The translations under genes were made by a program, and so were the position numbers. From positions 744,001 through 808,000 of the forward strand of contig LSRY02000029.1 in NCBI GenBank assembly GCA_001643675.2: a DNA stretch of 64,000 bases, given 5' to 3'. The notes under the pieces are model-generated. The model was not told the DNA's origin, searched no databases, and saw only the letters and a program-made list of their open reading frames with translations. Source of the stretch: Monocercomonoides exilis (Eukaryota > Preaxostyla > Oxymonadida > Polymastigidae). Of the stretch, positions 1 through 10,483 are shown in pieces (the first letter of the stretch is position 1; every line of letters starts with the position of its first letter).

Positions 1-1
1 T

Positions 2-2118
2 GTGATCCTTCCGCCACAAGAAGCAACTCTGCAGAATCCATCTTATGTGCCTCGAAGACAAAGACAGAGAAAAAGCAATCAAAATTCAACACAAACCTTT
101 TTGACACATTCAATTGCTGGTGTTGGCACAGGAACAGGCACATCTCCTTCTTCATTGCCCAATGAATCTTTTCTTTCTCTTCCTCAATCATCTCCTTCAC
201 CCTCTCCTTCATCTTCCTCTTCCTCCTCTTCATCTTCATCTTCCTCATCTTCTCCAGCAGTAACTGACCTCTCTCTCCATCCAAAACCACCTCATCGTTC
301 TGAAATTGCTATGGCTCGCCGCATAAGAGCAATGCATCCTCTCCTCCGCCGACGCTATCTCAACCGCTGTGCACAAGTGGCTGCTGCTTCTGGCGCTTCA
401 CGTTCTTCTTCTTCCTCCTCTTCTTCCTCCTCTTCTTCTTCTTCCTCGTTGCTTCGCTCTTATAGAAACAGATTTCTGACAAGCGAAGAGCAGCAGATGA
501 GGAGGATGAGGCAGCAGTTCGGAAGAAGAAGGAAAAGACAATATTTTGTTCTGTCACCAGATGCGTTTGAGGCGCTGCCGTTGTTTGCAGAGTTTCGGAT
601 GGTGGAGCGGTATACGAAGAACCTTGAGAAAAGGAAGAAGTTGAAGGCAATACAGATGAAGGAAAAGACGAAAATCAAAAAGTAATTTTGGATGATTCAA
701 TGAACAACCGCAAAGAAGTTGCTTGAAAAGCAAAGACAATAAAAAAGAAGCAGAAAAGAATACAAACGCAAAAGAATCAATAAGAAACGGCAAAAAAGAC
801 GAAACGCATTCAGATGAGCCAAAACCAGAGCCTCTTTCATAACAATCCAAGCAAAAACAGAAGCAGCAGCAGTAACAGAACAACAACTCCATCTCCCCCA
901 CCTTCACCTTCTCCACAACCTAAACAAAACTCTTCAGAACGAGGCGCCTTTGGAACGATACACTTTACACGAGGGAAGCGAATGGACGGTTAATGAAGAG
1001 GAGTTGGAGGGAGAGCGTTGATTGTGTTCAGCCAAGAGATGGAGATGGGGAGAGGAGCTGTTGGTGCACCAATAAAGCTTCCATCAACAGTTGTTGTTGT
1101 TGGAGGAGGAGAAGTGGTGGCGTTGGGTGTTATGGGGATGAAGTATTTGAATAAAGAAGTGACAAAGGAGATGCCAGGTGAGTTTCAGAATGAGAAAGGG
1201 AAAGTGGACGATGAAGAGGCGAAGATCATGTTCAGATTATTGGAATCTGATGATCAGAGAGATAAACTGCTTCCGCTGATGATAAAGCAGGAGATACAAA
1301 AGAAGAAGAAGAAGAAAGAAGAGCGGGAGCGCAGGAAAATGGAGAAAGAAGAAAAAGACAAAAATCTGTAAAGCAAAATTAAAGGAATACTGCAACCTTA
1401 CATTGAGACAGGCACGCCAACCAACCAGAAAGAGAACAAAATGACAAGCGAGGCGCAGCAAGAGGCGAAAGAAAGTCAAACGCCAATTTTGACAAGAGAG
1501 CGGAAATTGGACTGCATGCTGAATGACCTCGCAAATTCTGACCTGGAAGATTTGAGCGATGAACTGGATGTGCCCTGCCGTTATGTTTGCATCAAAAGCG
1601 AGGAAAACGGGCAATTTGTATGGAAGATGCGGAAAGTGCCTGTGTATGCAGCAGTCGAACTGAGGAAATCGATGGCTCGGCTGGATCTGATGAGTGTGCT
1701 GAAGATCGTTCTATAGCAAAGCTGTGCCGACCTGCGAAGAGGAAGCAGAGGTGACACACAGAAAGGGAAGGAAAGGAGCAGGGAAAGGATCACCTCTGCT
1801 GTTTCAGAAGGAGAAAGGGACAAGAACATTCAGTCAGAGCAGCGTGCTTACAACGAGATGAGCCGTCGTTCTCAAAGTTGGCATCTTTCTTCACTTCGCA
1901 GAATTAAATGGCGATGGATCTGATGCAGAAATATTCTGATCTTAATTTGGTTGCGCCTTTTGATTCAACTGCAGAATTTGACGCAAATTCAAACATTGCT
2001 CTTCATCCTCTTTCTCACTGAACTTCATCACTTGTCAATTCTTCCTTGTTTATGAACATCCAACAGCAATCTTCTTTTTCTCTCAGAACATCTTTATCTC
2101 CTTCACTGCAGTCCCAAG
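2..2118 (+). pseudogene. Decayed serine-rich gene, 5' part (runs in from the left edge)
   Basis: An open frame enters from the left edge and runs to a TAA at 683-685. It has two long serine runs (about residues 65-84 and 135-149) and a basic C-terminal end. Coding-like sequence continues beyond the stop but jumps between frames: a Lys/Glu-rich piece at about 725-840, a piece ending at a TGA near 1020, open stretches at 1018-1371 and 1441-1716, and a piece at about 1913-2118 with a TGA near 2021. The last frame continues exactly into the sequence at 4570 on the other side of the inserted transposon. I do not recognise the family. The serial frameshifts and stops argue for a pseudogene; missed introns could explain some of the breaks. 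Confidence 0.55.
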
Positions 2119-2314
2119 GGCATAGGTCTAAATTGTACCAGTAGTGAATTTGACCTTTTTTTGTGAATTTTCGAAATATTATTGATTGTTATAATTAATA
2201 AACACTGTATTAGTAAAAAAATTTCAAAAATATTATATTGAAAAATGAAACAAAAATTGTAGATCAAACCCATAAAATTATTTGTGAAATTTTCATTTTT
2301 TCCTTTATGAACGC
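2119..2314 (+). repeat. Left terminal inverted repeat of the 2.45 kb element
   Basis: About 196 bp, near-identical to the reverse complement of 4374-4569. The only differences I saw are a short mismatch near the inner edge (about 2301-2304) and the inner end itself. Eight bases GTCCCAAG lie immediately outside. Confidence 0.88.
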
Positions 2315-2534
2315 ACTGTGACAATAAAATTGTTAATAACCTAATTTATATTCACACATATAAAATTTCTGCGTGTTTCATAAATTTATTTTCATCAACT
2401 TGCTTTTCATAAGTTATGATCATATTATGTTCGAAGAATGACGCATGCCTAATAATTATTTGTTTTTAACAGATAGCGAATCTCCGAGTTAAGAAAATCG
2501 TTTCATTTGATGTGAATAGGGTGGATCAAATACA

Positions 2535-3830
2535 ACGGGAACAAATAATATTTACACTGATGGGATATCGAGTAGGGGGGCCATCTGCATGCACAGCCAG
2601 TCGTCGGCATCTGTGTCTATTTCGCATTGTGCATTCAATGGATGAATTGAATACAGCCGGGGAGGGGGAATAATGTGTTATAATATAAAATCCGTTAAGG
2701 TTGTGAACAACACCTTCGATTCATGCGTTGCACAAAATTATTTGGGAGGAGGGGCATTCGTTTATACGATTTCAACATGTGTTCGGATCAGCGGATGTGA
2801 ATTCCAGAATTGTCAGGCACACCACGATGGAGGAGGTCTTCATCTTAATAATTTTCAGGTATCAGAAACAAACTGTATTCCGACAGAAAATGGAGAAGGG
2901 GAGAGTGCGTGTGTGTTTGACTGCAGTTTCGCTTCATGCTCATTGACAAACAATGGAGGCGGAGGCATGTATTGTGTAAATATCCCTGCAACTCAGTTCA
3001 AAATGAGGAGCATTCAGTTTATTTCATGTTCTGCACGGCAAGAAGGCGGAGGATTTTGGCTTTATCCTGCTCAATCAAAAGAACCAAATGACACATTTTA
3101 TTGTTATTTTTTGTTCTTTCATGAATGCAACTGCTCATCCAATCCCCCTTATGGGCATGATATGATATATTACGATAATAACAATTAATATTTATCCCAA
3201 AATAATCCGTTCAAAGAATGCTACACAACAAACACAGATGACCAGAGAGTATGTTATGGATATAATTTATCGAATTCGGGGAGTTGGACATTTCAGCACA
3301 CAGAAAAGTGGGATTGGCTGAAGGACAAGACGATATATGTTTCTGTGAATGGGAATGATTCATATGAGCTGTGTGGGGCAAATACAACATTTCCTTGTCT
3401 GACAGTGAAGAAGGCATTCGAGATGTGCGAAATACAGATAAGCTTGGCAATCACGCTGATGGAAGGGGATCACACAAGCGAGGCAACAACTACTGAGATT
3501 GAGGAAAAGAAGGTTTTAGTCATTGGGAAAGGGAGGACGGAGAGTTCGATTGGAACAGAAGGTGTTTTTCCCTTTATTCAACAATTTTCCTCTTCTTCGT
3601 CTTCTTCGCTTTCTTCATCATACTCGTCAATTATTTTTAGGATTTTTGTTGTATGAGTTGTTGGAGTGCAAGCGAAGCTGAGATTGGAAATAAGCAGCAA
3701 TTTTTGGAGCAAAAGAGAAGCAATGTTGTTGATTGAATGATAGAAGATGGAGATGGGGCAGCGGGTGCGTTCACAGAAAGGAACAATATTTTGAAAAGCG
3801 AAAGATGAAGAGGTGTGTGAAGATTGTTAA
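2535..3830 (+). pseudogene. Captured fragment of a beta-helix surface-protein gene
   Basis: One frame is readable from about 2535 to 3560 apart from a TGA at 2643-2645 and a TAA at 3186-3188. It encodes repeated rungs with NNTFDSC, GCEFQNC and GGG/GGGG motifs, typical of right-handed parallel beta-helix or Pmp-like surface proteins. It then has a linker reading IYVSVNGNDSYELCG, which matches the linker AYVSASGSDGASCGG in the larger gene at about 34,868. No signal peptide or membrane segment is present, so this is an internal piece. Coding-like sequence becomes frame-shifted after 3560. It sits wholly inside the transposon and is presumably cargo; whether it is transcribed cannot be told from the sequence. 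Confidence 0.7.
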
Positions 3831-4373
3831 TTATGAAAAGATTCTTATTATTGCCACATTGCATTTTATTGTATTTTATTGTATTTTTCTTTTTAATTTG
3901 TTGAAGTTGTTTTGTTTTTGATATTTCAATAATATTCTTTTCATTTATTCTCTTCTATTTTTCTGTTGATACTAGAGTCTTTTCAGAAGTCTTTGATAGC
4001 AATGAATGCGAATGGAATATGGAAAGAAGGCAGAAGATGGAAATGGGAGAAAAAGAGATCATCAAAGAAATGGAGGAGGAAGAATGATTGAGTTGAAGGA
4101 TTCAACAAGCGAAATTTGAATTGGAACATCAATTTCGAAAGATAGAGAAATTGAATTTTTGTGGATATATTTTTCTGAATATAGAAAAAAACTTTATTAA
4201 AGCAATTGTGATATTTAGAATATTATTCAATGCATTCTTTTTAACATTTGCAATTTGTATTTATACAAAAATATTTCAATAATACTCTGATTTTTCTTTT
4301 ATTTATAGAGGTTGTAATGTTAATAAAACAACAAAACAATGTATACTGAAAATAAATAAAATATAGCACAAAT

Positions 4374-4569
4374 ACGTTCATAAAATAAAAAATGAAAATT
4401 TCACAAATAATTTTATGGGTTTGATCTACAATTTTTGTTTCATTTTTCAATATAATATTTTTGAAATTTTTTTACTAATACAGTGTTTATTAATTATAAC
4501 AATCAATAATATTTCGAAAATTCACAAAAAAAGGTCAAATTCACTACTGGTACAATTTAGACCTATGCC
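4374..4569 (-). repeat. Right terminal inverted repeat of the 2.45 kb element
   Basis: Reverse-complement partner of 2119-2314, followed directly by the second copy of the 8-bp target duplication at 4570-4577. Confidence 0.88.
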
Positions 4570-5110
4570 GTCCCAAGCTAAACTTCTATCTTCTGCTAGT
4601 CTTGCTGATCCTGGTTCTCTTTCTCCGCTATCCCTGCCTTCCGTAACTTCTTCGTCTTCTCTTTCACCATCGTTATCTTCTGCTCCTTCTCTTTCATTCA
4701 GCTCCCGTCAAATTCATCATCAGGCCTCGTCTTTCATTCCTACTCAGAAAGACGAAAGAAATATTTATTCAGACATAGAATTTCAACCAACCTAACACAG
4801 CAACGGAAATGATTCTAAATCCTATCGAGAAAAGCTGATCATAAGGCATGCAATCTACAAGAAATTCTATTTTGGCCATTTCGTATTAAGATTGAAAGAA
4901 TTCACAGAAAACAGAAGGAGCAGGGCAAAAATGATATTTGGTATGAACGAGTTCCAAAAAATAACCTTCAATTGATTTCACAACATCAAAACCACGTGAA
5001 TTGCAGGAAATGAAAGGATGAGGGAAATTGATTCAGAGGAAAAGGCTTATTTAAAGAGAATTTGGAAAAGGCAGTTAAGTGAATCGGATACAAGCATGTT
5101 GAAATCGGAA
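4570..5110 (+). pseudogene. Decayed serine-rich gene, 3' part after the insertion
   Basis: The frame that reaches the left side of the transposon resumes here as a Ser/Leu/Pro-rich stretch and runs to a TAA at 4793-4795. The same frame continues beyond that stop as a basic, aromatic segment (containing KKFYFGHFVLRLKEF) to another TAA near 4975. Lys/Glu-rich coding-like sequence follows in other frames to about 5110. Since the stops lie outside the transposon, decay is not explained by the insertion alone. Family unknown. Confidence 0.5.
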
Positions 5111-5177
5111 TGTTGAGGAAATAAATGTTTTTGAAGAAAATTACTAGATATGTATGAATATATTCTTTTTGAAGATA

Positions 5178-7182
5178 GGGTTATTATTTTATCTTGACCC
5201 TTTTTCTTTATTCTGACCCAAAAAAATGAAGTGAAAAAAATTCAAAAAACAACATAATTAAAAGAAAACAAAATCAGAATTAATTCTTCTGATAACTTTC
5301 CTTTTTCCTTCAGCTCGATTTAATGCATTATCTTTCTTTTCTTCATCAGAATCATCGTTTTTCACATGAAGAAATCTTCTTTTTATTTTTTTCTTTTCAT
5401 CCACAACCGTCTTCACTTCATCTTTCTCCTTTTCATCCATTTCATTTCTCCTTTCAATATTCATTTTCAAATGATTTTCCCATTTCTCTAAAAGATTTTC
5501 GTCGGTTATCACTTTTCCATAAAAGTTGAATCTATTTCTTCGGGATGGAAGAGGATAAATAGATGATTCGGGCAGTTTCAAAAGAACTGGCCCAGAAGTA
5601 TTGTGCAGAACACCGCTGCAGACAAAAGCTTTCTGAATTACAGAAGGTGATAATGCAGTGTGGATAGCTTGAGGCAGAACGTCGGAAATTGCAGCTCGTT
5701 TGGAGGAAGATGAAGAAGAAGAGGGAGCCTCAAATCTGTTTGTCAGTTCAGATTTAAACACAGCAAACACTCCTCTGTCCAGTGGTTGACAGAGGTGTGT
5801 GCTGTGTGGCACGAAGGTTAAAACATCGACTTGTTGTTTTTGGAATTCTCGCCAGATCGATGGATCTGCGCGAGATGCATGCGAGTCAAGAAGGAGAAGA
5901 ATGTGTTCGTTTTCAAGTGACATGCGCTTTCTTCTTTCGATGATGGAAGGCAGAAGAATGGTGAGAGCATACCTTTTAAAGCACTCATTATCCATCCAGC
6001 CGCTTCCATTTGCCCAAATTTCCAACGTTGGGGATAATAGGCATTTCAGCTCTTCTGGCAGCTTTGCACTTGGCCACAAAATGACTGAAGGAAAGGCATA
6101 TCCGTCAGCTGCAACAGCTGCTACGAATGTAGAATTGATCATCCTCGGTGGTTCTTTCGTAAAACCTGCTTTTGTATCTGCTGTATGCACTACAAGCTGT
6201 TTGGAGTCTGTGGGAACGCGCGTTGAAGATTCGTCAATGTTTATAATTAAAGCTGGATTGTAATTGTATTTTTCGTGCAGCTCGTCGAGTGTTTTATACC
6301 AGGGTTTTAAAACACTTCTGCACGAAACAGCCAGTCTGTTGATGTCCAGATTCTTCGGCGTTCCAGTTTTCAGCTCCGGATGACGCTTGACAAAGCCGTA
6401 AGTTGCAGACATTGAAACTTCAGTAAATGGTGCGTCTTCGTCATCGTTGTCGTTTATAACATTTTCTATCTGAAAAACAAATGATAAAAACATATAAATA
6501 AAAATTAAACAAACCAATTCTCTTGTTTTTTTCAAAGTTAAACATGTTCCAGACTTTGCTTCAATGTGAATAATATCCAAAACTCTTTGTTCCTTTTCTC
6601 CAACAACTGCTGCAGGTCTGCCAATTTTTCCAACCAGCCTTCCTTTTCTCAGCGCTCTAACTGCATTTTTTATTCCAGTGCGACTGAATTCCTTAGAATT
6701 GATAGCATCAGTTATACGAACAACTCCATCAACAACGATATGAGCCATTCGCTCCAGCCGACTGTGATACTTCCTGTACTTACGCGAAGACATTGCCCGC
6801 TGCAGTTTTTTCTTACCTTCTTTTAATTTTATTTCTGTTGATATTTTCATTTTTTTAATAATATTTTTAAGATCATAATAATTTTTTATTTTTTTAATTG
6901 AAATGAAATGAAAAAAAATCGAAAAATAACATTTTAAACAAACTAAAGGTTTCATGCCCCATGTAACCCTCCAATTCCACACAGAAGTTCAATGAAGGGG
7001 CTAAACCCCCCCATCTCCCCCCCATGCGAAATTGGGTTTGTTTCAAAATGTATTTATTTTTATCTATTGAATTCATATATATACTTAAAAATCTTAAAAA
7101 ATATGAAATTGTGGGAAAAGTTAATGATTAATTAAAAAAAAGGTCAAGATAAAAAAAAAAGGTCGAGATAAAATTATAACCC
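5178..7182 (-). mobile_element. Pogo/Tigger-like DNA transposon with TA target site
   Basis: An element of about 2.0 kb flanked by TA on both sides (5176-5177 and 7183-7184). Its ends are imperfect inverted repeats of about 43 bp starting GGGTTAT, and each contains two copies of a degenerate ATCTTGACC-type subrepeat. It encodes one transposase with a DDE-type catalytic domain. TA target, subrepeated ends and a DDD triad are the profile of the pogo branch of Tc1/mariner. The transposase frame is intact, so the element may be recent or even active. Confidence 0.85.
5258..6850 (-). CDS. Pogo-like DDE transposase
   Basis: About 515 residues if a 45-nt GT-AG intron at 6470-6514 is removed; the intron length is a multiple of three and has no stop, so the frame is open with or without it. 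The intron translation is hydrophobic and unlike its surroundings, which argues for splicing. The N-terminal half is basic, as expected for DNA binding. The catalytic domain shows IINIDESS (first Asp), LLLLDSHASR (second Asp) and FVPHSTHLCQPLDRGVF (third Asp), the signature of pogo/Tigger/CENP-B-like DDE_1 enzymes. The tail is Ser-rich, then Lys-rich. I chose the ATG at 6850; the ATG at 6793 is an alternative, and a longer frame begins in the terminal region. It lies between the element's ends and has no host neighbours in an operon-like sense. Confidence 0.82.
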   Translation of the reverse strand: MKISTEIKLKEGKKKLQRAMSSRKYRKYHSRLERMAHIVVDGVVRITDAINSKEFSRTGIKNAVRALRKGRLVGKIGRPAAVVGEKEQRVLDIIHIEAKSGTCLTLKKTRELVCLIFIYMFLSFVFQIENVINDNDDEDAPFTEVSMSATYGFVKRHPELKTGTPKNLDINRLAVSCRSVLKPWYKTLDELHEKYNYNPALIINIDESSTRVPTDSKQLVVHTADTKAGFTKEPPRMINSTFVAAVAADGYAFPSVILWPSAKLPEELKCLLSPTLEIWANGSGWMDNECFKRYALTILLPSIIERRKRMSLENEHILLLLDSHASRADPSIWREFQKQQVDVLTFVPHSTHLCQPLDRGVFAVFKSELTNRFEAPSSSSSSSKRAAISDVLPQAIHTALSPSVIQKAFVCSGVLHNTSGPVLLKLPESSIYPLPSRRNRFNFYGKVITDENLLEKWENHLKMNIERRNEMDEKEKDEVKTVVDEKKKIKRRFLHVKNDDSDEEKKDNALNRAEGKRKVIRRINSDFVFF

Positions 7183-7184
7183 TA

Positions 7185-8826
7185 CAACAACAATGAATCT
7201 TTTTTCATGAGCTTTGTTTTCATTTGATGAAAAGGAGAAAATAGAAGAAATGAAAAAGAAATGTTTATATATGAGATGATGTTAAGGATTTTGATAAAAA
7301 TTTGTAATGATATATTCATCAAATGAAAAGCTACGAAGGCTCAAGGAGTTTTATATGATATGGAAAATTTTCAAAATTTGAAAATGAAAGGAATAATAAA
7401 GAAATAAGAAAAATAATATCATTTCCAGTGATTTTTGTGTCAACAGCGCTGAAGGTGAGTGTTTGAAGAGAAACAAATGTTGAGGAAAGGAGGGTGAGGG
7501 AGGCGTCTTGGAGGAGGGAAATGAAGCCGTTGAGGGCATACTCGATGGTGGCACATGGGGTCTGTTGGGGTCTGCCACAGGCATCAGCATCAGTTCAGCT
7601 GTTAGAAACGATTTTGTTCTGGGCAATGAGGGGGATCCATCCATTGAACTCAGCTTTTCTAATTTTCCACGATTTCGTTTAACGTTTGATGAATCCGATG
7701 AATCGAATAAAAGGAATGGAGATTTGTTGGCTATACAAAGGTGAGGGGAAAAAAAAAAGAAAATTAACTATTTTTGATCAATAAAAATTAACAATTTTGT
7801 TTTCTTTTTTTCTTTAATATTCTTCTTTGTAAACTTTTTCTTTGCAATATTTTGTTTTGCCAATTATGAAATTTCTATTTTCCTTTTAAAGATTGATTTT
7901 TCAATTTTTTTATAAAACTAGATCAAAAAATTCTTTTTCACCAAAAACATTAAAAAGGTATGTTTTTTTGTTTTTATAAATAAAACAATTATATATTACA
8001 GAAATTGAAGTTAAATCCTTGCAAAAAATCATTTTTAACTTTATGATCAAGAAATACCACAATAGATTTTATTTCTTCGATTTTTGATCTTTTTTTATGA
8101 TATCAAAAAAAATCACCCATATTACAACAATATATTTGTTAGTTTAAAACTTTTGAAAAATCACAAATGTTCTTTTTATGGAATAAAATTTCTCGAGACT
8201 TGTGAAAATTTTTTGTTTCATGAATTCTGTTCCATTCTTCATTTCGTAATAGTTTTCACTTTTTTGATTTTCCTAAATTATTTTGTTTGAAAGTTCCACA
8301 CTATTTATGAGTTGATTGCAGAAAAAATTTTGAATTGTTCGTCGTTTTATTTTCAAACGCAAGAATTTTTACAAAAATTTTATATTTTGATCAATTTTCT
8401 GTCACCTCTCATGAAATATTTCAGTGATAAAAAAAAAATGTGGAAAATGATATGCTTTCATTTCAGTGTATTATTGTGAGAAGAAACCTAAGCAAGAACA
8501 AGAATAAAAAAATTATTTTTGTCAAAAGTATTTAATTAAAATAGTTTTCAAAAATAATAAAACTTGGGACAAGATTCTTCCATTTATGAAAAAAAAACAA
8601 CAATTTGTTTATAAACTCTCTCAAATTCCTGTTCATAATAAGTCTTTTATTCTAATTTCAAAAAAATGTTTCACAATTTTAAATAATGAGAGAAGCATTT
8701 GAAAGTGAAGAATGTAACAAAAATCAAAAAGAAAAAATTAACTTAACAAATTATCTAAAAAAAGTTTGAAAGAAACTATTCAAGTAAAATATATATTATG
8801 AAAAGAAATAAAAACGGTTTTCAATA
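7185..8826. other. AT-rich spacer with a short coding-like remnant
   Basis: Between the two pogo-like elements. At about 7503-7744 on the + strand there is an open stretch of about 80 codons (Gly/Ser/Asp-rich, with SISSAVRNDFVLGNEGDPSI) and no obvious upstream start; it looks like a gene remnant but I cannot assign a family. The remaining sequence, about 7745-8826, is very AT-rich and I see no gene or RNA in it. Confidence 0.4.
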
Positions 8827-8876
8827 GTCGGGGAGTTAACCCGCTCGGGGGAGTTAACCCGCTCAGATGATCAAAA
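8827..8876 (+). repeat. Left terminal inverted repeat, 50 bp
   Basis: Exact inverted match to 10432-10481. It contains two GGGGAGTTAACCCGCTC units 18 bp apart, each with a GTTAAC palindrome. The GC-rich ends stand out in an AT-rich neighbourhood. Confidence 0.92.
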
Positions 8877-9029
8877 GAAGTTAGAACATTTTTCTTTCCA
8901 CAGTTTTTATTTTTCTCTTCAAAAACAAACAAAAATCGTTGGCTGTAACATTACAGCAGAGTATTATTGGAAATAATTTAAAAAAGGATGAAAAATTATA
9001 AAAAGAGCATAAAAAATTGAAAAACTCAA

Positions 9030-10404
9030 TTATATTCCAATATCGGACAAATCATCAGAACTGAGCCAAATTTTCCCAGATATTGCTCCTTCCGGTGCCC
9101 TGTTTGATGATGTGGCAATTTCTGCCCATTCTGGAGGCTTCTCTGGCAGTTGAGCAAGAACAGCATCTGGATTCAATGGATGAAGGCCTGTCACTCTCCA
9201 GCTGGCTTTTATTGTAGATGGAAATGAAGCCATTGCAATTGCTTCCTATAAAACGGAAATAAATTCTTTTCTTCTTTCACTCGCCGTGTTTGTTTTCCCA
9301 CATTCTGTTGACTTTTTGAAACATTTTTTCATGTTGGCAAAAATGTACTGATCGTTGGGTTGCAGCAAGTGAGAGGTGTGCGAGGGGAGTTGAATAAGAT
9401 CAATTAAATTATCTTTGCATAATTTAACGATCTCTGTAGAAAAATGCCCTGTTCCTCCATCCATTACCAAAGCCGCGTGATTATGTTGAAGTCCAATGGC
9501 AATTCGCTTTCTGTTTATGCTCGGAAGGATAGCTTTTTGAAATACGTCCAGAAAGCATGCAGTAGTCATATGTCCTGTTGAGCATGGTATGAACACTTCA
9601 TTTTCTGTTGTAGCTTCAATATACTCTTTTGGAATTGTTGAATATGGAATTAGAATTGGAGTTAAATATCTCACTCCATCAGCGCTTGTGAGAAAAACTA
9701 TGCACGTTGAATTTGGCAGCGAAGGCTCTGGAATGATTGGCTGAACTGAAGAAGAAGACGGAACCACAACATCTTCAGAAGATTTGGAAAAAACAGTTGA
9801 TGTTTCATCCAAATTGAACAGCAATTGTGGTACAATTTTCACATCAGCAAAGAACTTAGTGACCTTGTCAAAAAAGGGACCAATGGTTTGCTTGGAATTA
9901 TGTGCAGCACGGCCGATTGGTAACTTTGTTGCTTTTTTCAGAGCAAGTTTTGGATATCTTTCAATGAATCTCTTTGGCCAGTGTTTGTCTACAGATTTGA
10001 CTTCTTCTTCTTCAGTTCTTTTTTCTCTTCTAATTTCATTTGCCTACAAATTACAAAAAATTAAAAAAACAATAATTCGAATGCTCACAAACCATTTCCG
10101 CTATATCTCTCATTGAATGGAATATTCCTTTATCTGCATCGACTTCCAATCTGACAATTAACCTTTGTTCGTCTGTTTTCGAAAAAAGAAAAGGTCTCCC
10201 GGGTTTTCCAATAACGCGATTCTCCTTCTGAGCTTTTTCTGCTCTTTTTAGAGAATGTCTGGAAATAATATTTGCTTGTTCAATTTCCGCCTTTTTGAAT
10301 CCGCAAACAAGATGCAAGTGAAGACCTTTCTCGTGAGTAGTTTCCAGTAGCCTTGCTTCGCTGGATGCTGCAATTCTGTGGATCTCTAGCTCAATCTTTG
10401 ACAT
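9030..10404 (-). pseudogene. Pogo-like DDE transposase with one in-frame TAG
   Basis: Exon 1 is 10093-10404; a 49-nt intron (10044-10092, GT-AG) joins it to a second exon reading to a TAA at 9030. The product would be about 440 residues. Motifs in order are a basic N-terminal domain with GKPGRPFLF, then LLFNLDETS (first Asp), ALVMDGGTGHFS (second Asp) and LPSHTSHLLQPNDQYIF (third Asp). The C-terminal block SWRVTGLHPLNPDAV matches the usual pogo ending. The frame is interrupted only by TAG at 9246-9248 (codon 370); upstream and downstream are in the same frame and both fit the family, so this is a nonsense mutation and not an exon end. I found no GT donor in the right phase that would splice it out. 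Confidence 0.8.
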
Positions 10405-10431
10405 TTTTTTCCAAACAAAGAATGGGTTGAT

Positions 10432-10481
10432 TTTTGATCATCTGAGCGGGTTAACTCCCCCGAGCGGGTTAACTCCCCGAC
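10432..10481 (-). repeat. Right terminal inverted repeat, 50 bp
   Basis: Exact inverted partner of 8827-8876; followed by the TA target at 10482-10483. Confidence 0.92.
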
Positions 10482-10483
10482 TA

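Larger units (their letters stand above)
2119..4569. mobile_element. Non-autonomous DNA transposon carrying a captured beta-helix gene fragment
   Basis: The element is bounded by inverted repeats of about 196 bp, both starting GGCATAGGTCTAAATTG at the outer edge, and by the direct repeat GTCCCAAG at 2111-2118 and 4570-4577. Long inverted ends with an 8-bp target duplication fit the hAT or Mutator-like superfamilies. No transposase is visible inside; instead the interior holds a broken beta-helix-type coding fragment (about 2535-3560, perhaps to 3830). It is therefore comparable to a Pack-MULE, a non-autonomous element that has picked up host gene sequence. The insertion split a serine-rich coding frame, which reads through in register once the element and one target copy are ignored. 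Confidence 0.85.
8827..10481 (-). mobile_element. Second pogo-like transposon with perfect 50-bp inverted ends
   Basis: Flanked by TA at 8825-8826 and 10482-10483. The first 50 bases are the exact reverse complement of the last 50. Each end contains two copies of GGGGAGTTAACCCGCTC with an 18-bp period, a likely duplicated transposase binding site. The interior is a single transposase gene in reverse orientation. Perfect ends imply a recent insertion, yet the transposase carries one nonsense codon, so this copy probably depends on a functional relative elsewhere. It is a different family from the element at 5178. Confidence 0.88.

Noticed and set aside
2119-4569. Maverick/Polinton or other virus-like element
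   Set aside because: Too short, 8-bp rather than 6-bp target duplication, and no polymerase, integrase or capsid-like gene.
5178-5184. GGGTTA at the transposon end as a telomere-type repeat
   Set aside because: Single occurrence at each element end, not tandem; it is part of the inverted repeat.
9246-9248. TAG and TAA read as glutamine, as in some oxymonads and ciliates
   Set aside because: Gln would suit the stops in the transposase and beta-helix genes, but several thousand codons in conserved genes here use only CAA and CAG for Gln, and TAA and TAG end Hip, TMEM222, the kinase and the b5 gene. The standard code with broken copies is simpler.
9236-9300. A small intron removing the TAG in the second transposase
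   Set aside because: The available GT sites are out of phase with the downstream conserved frame.
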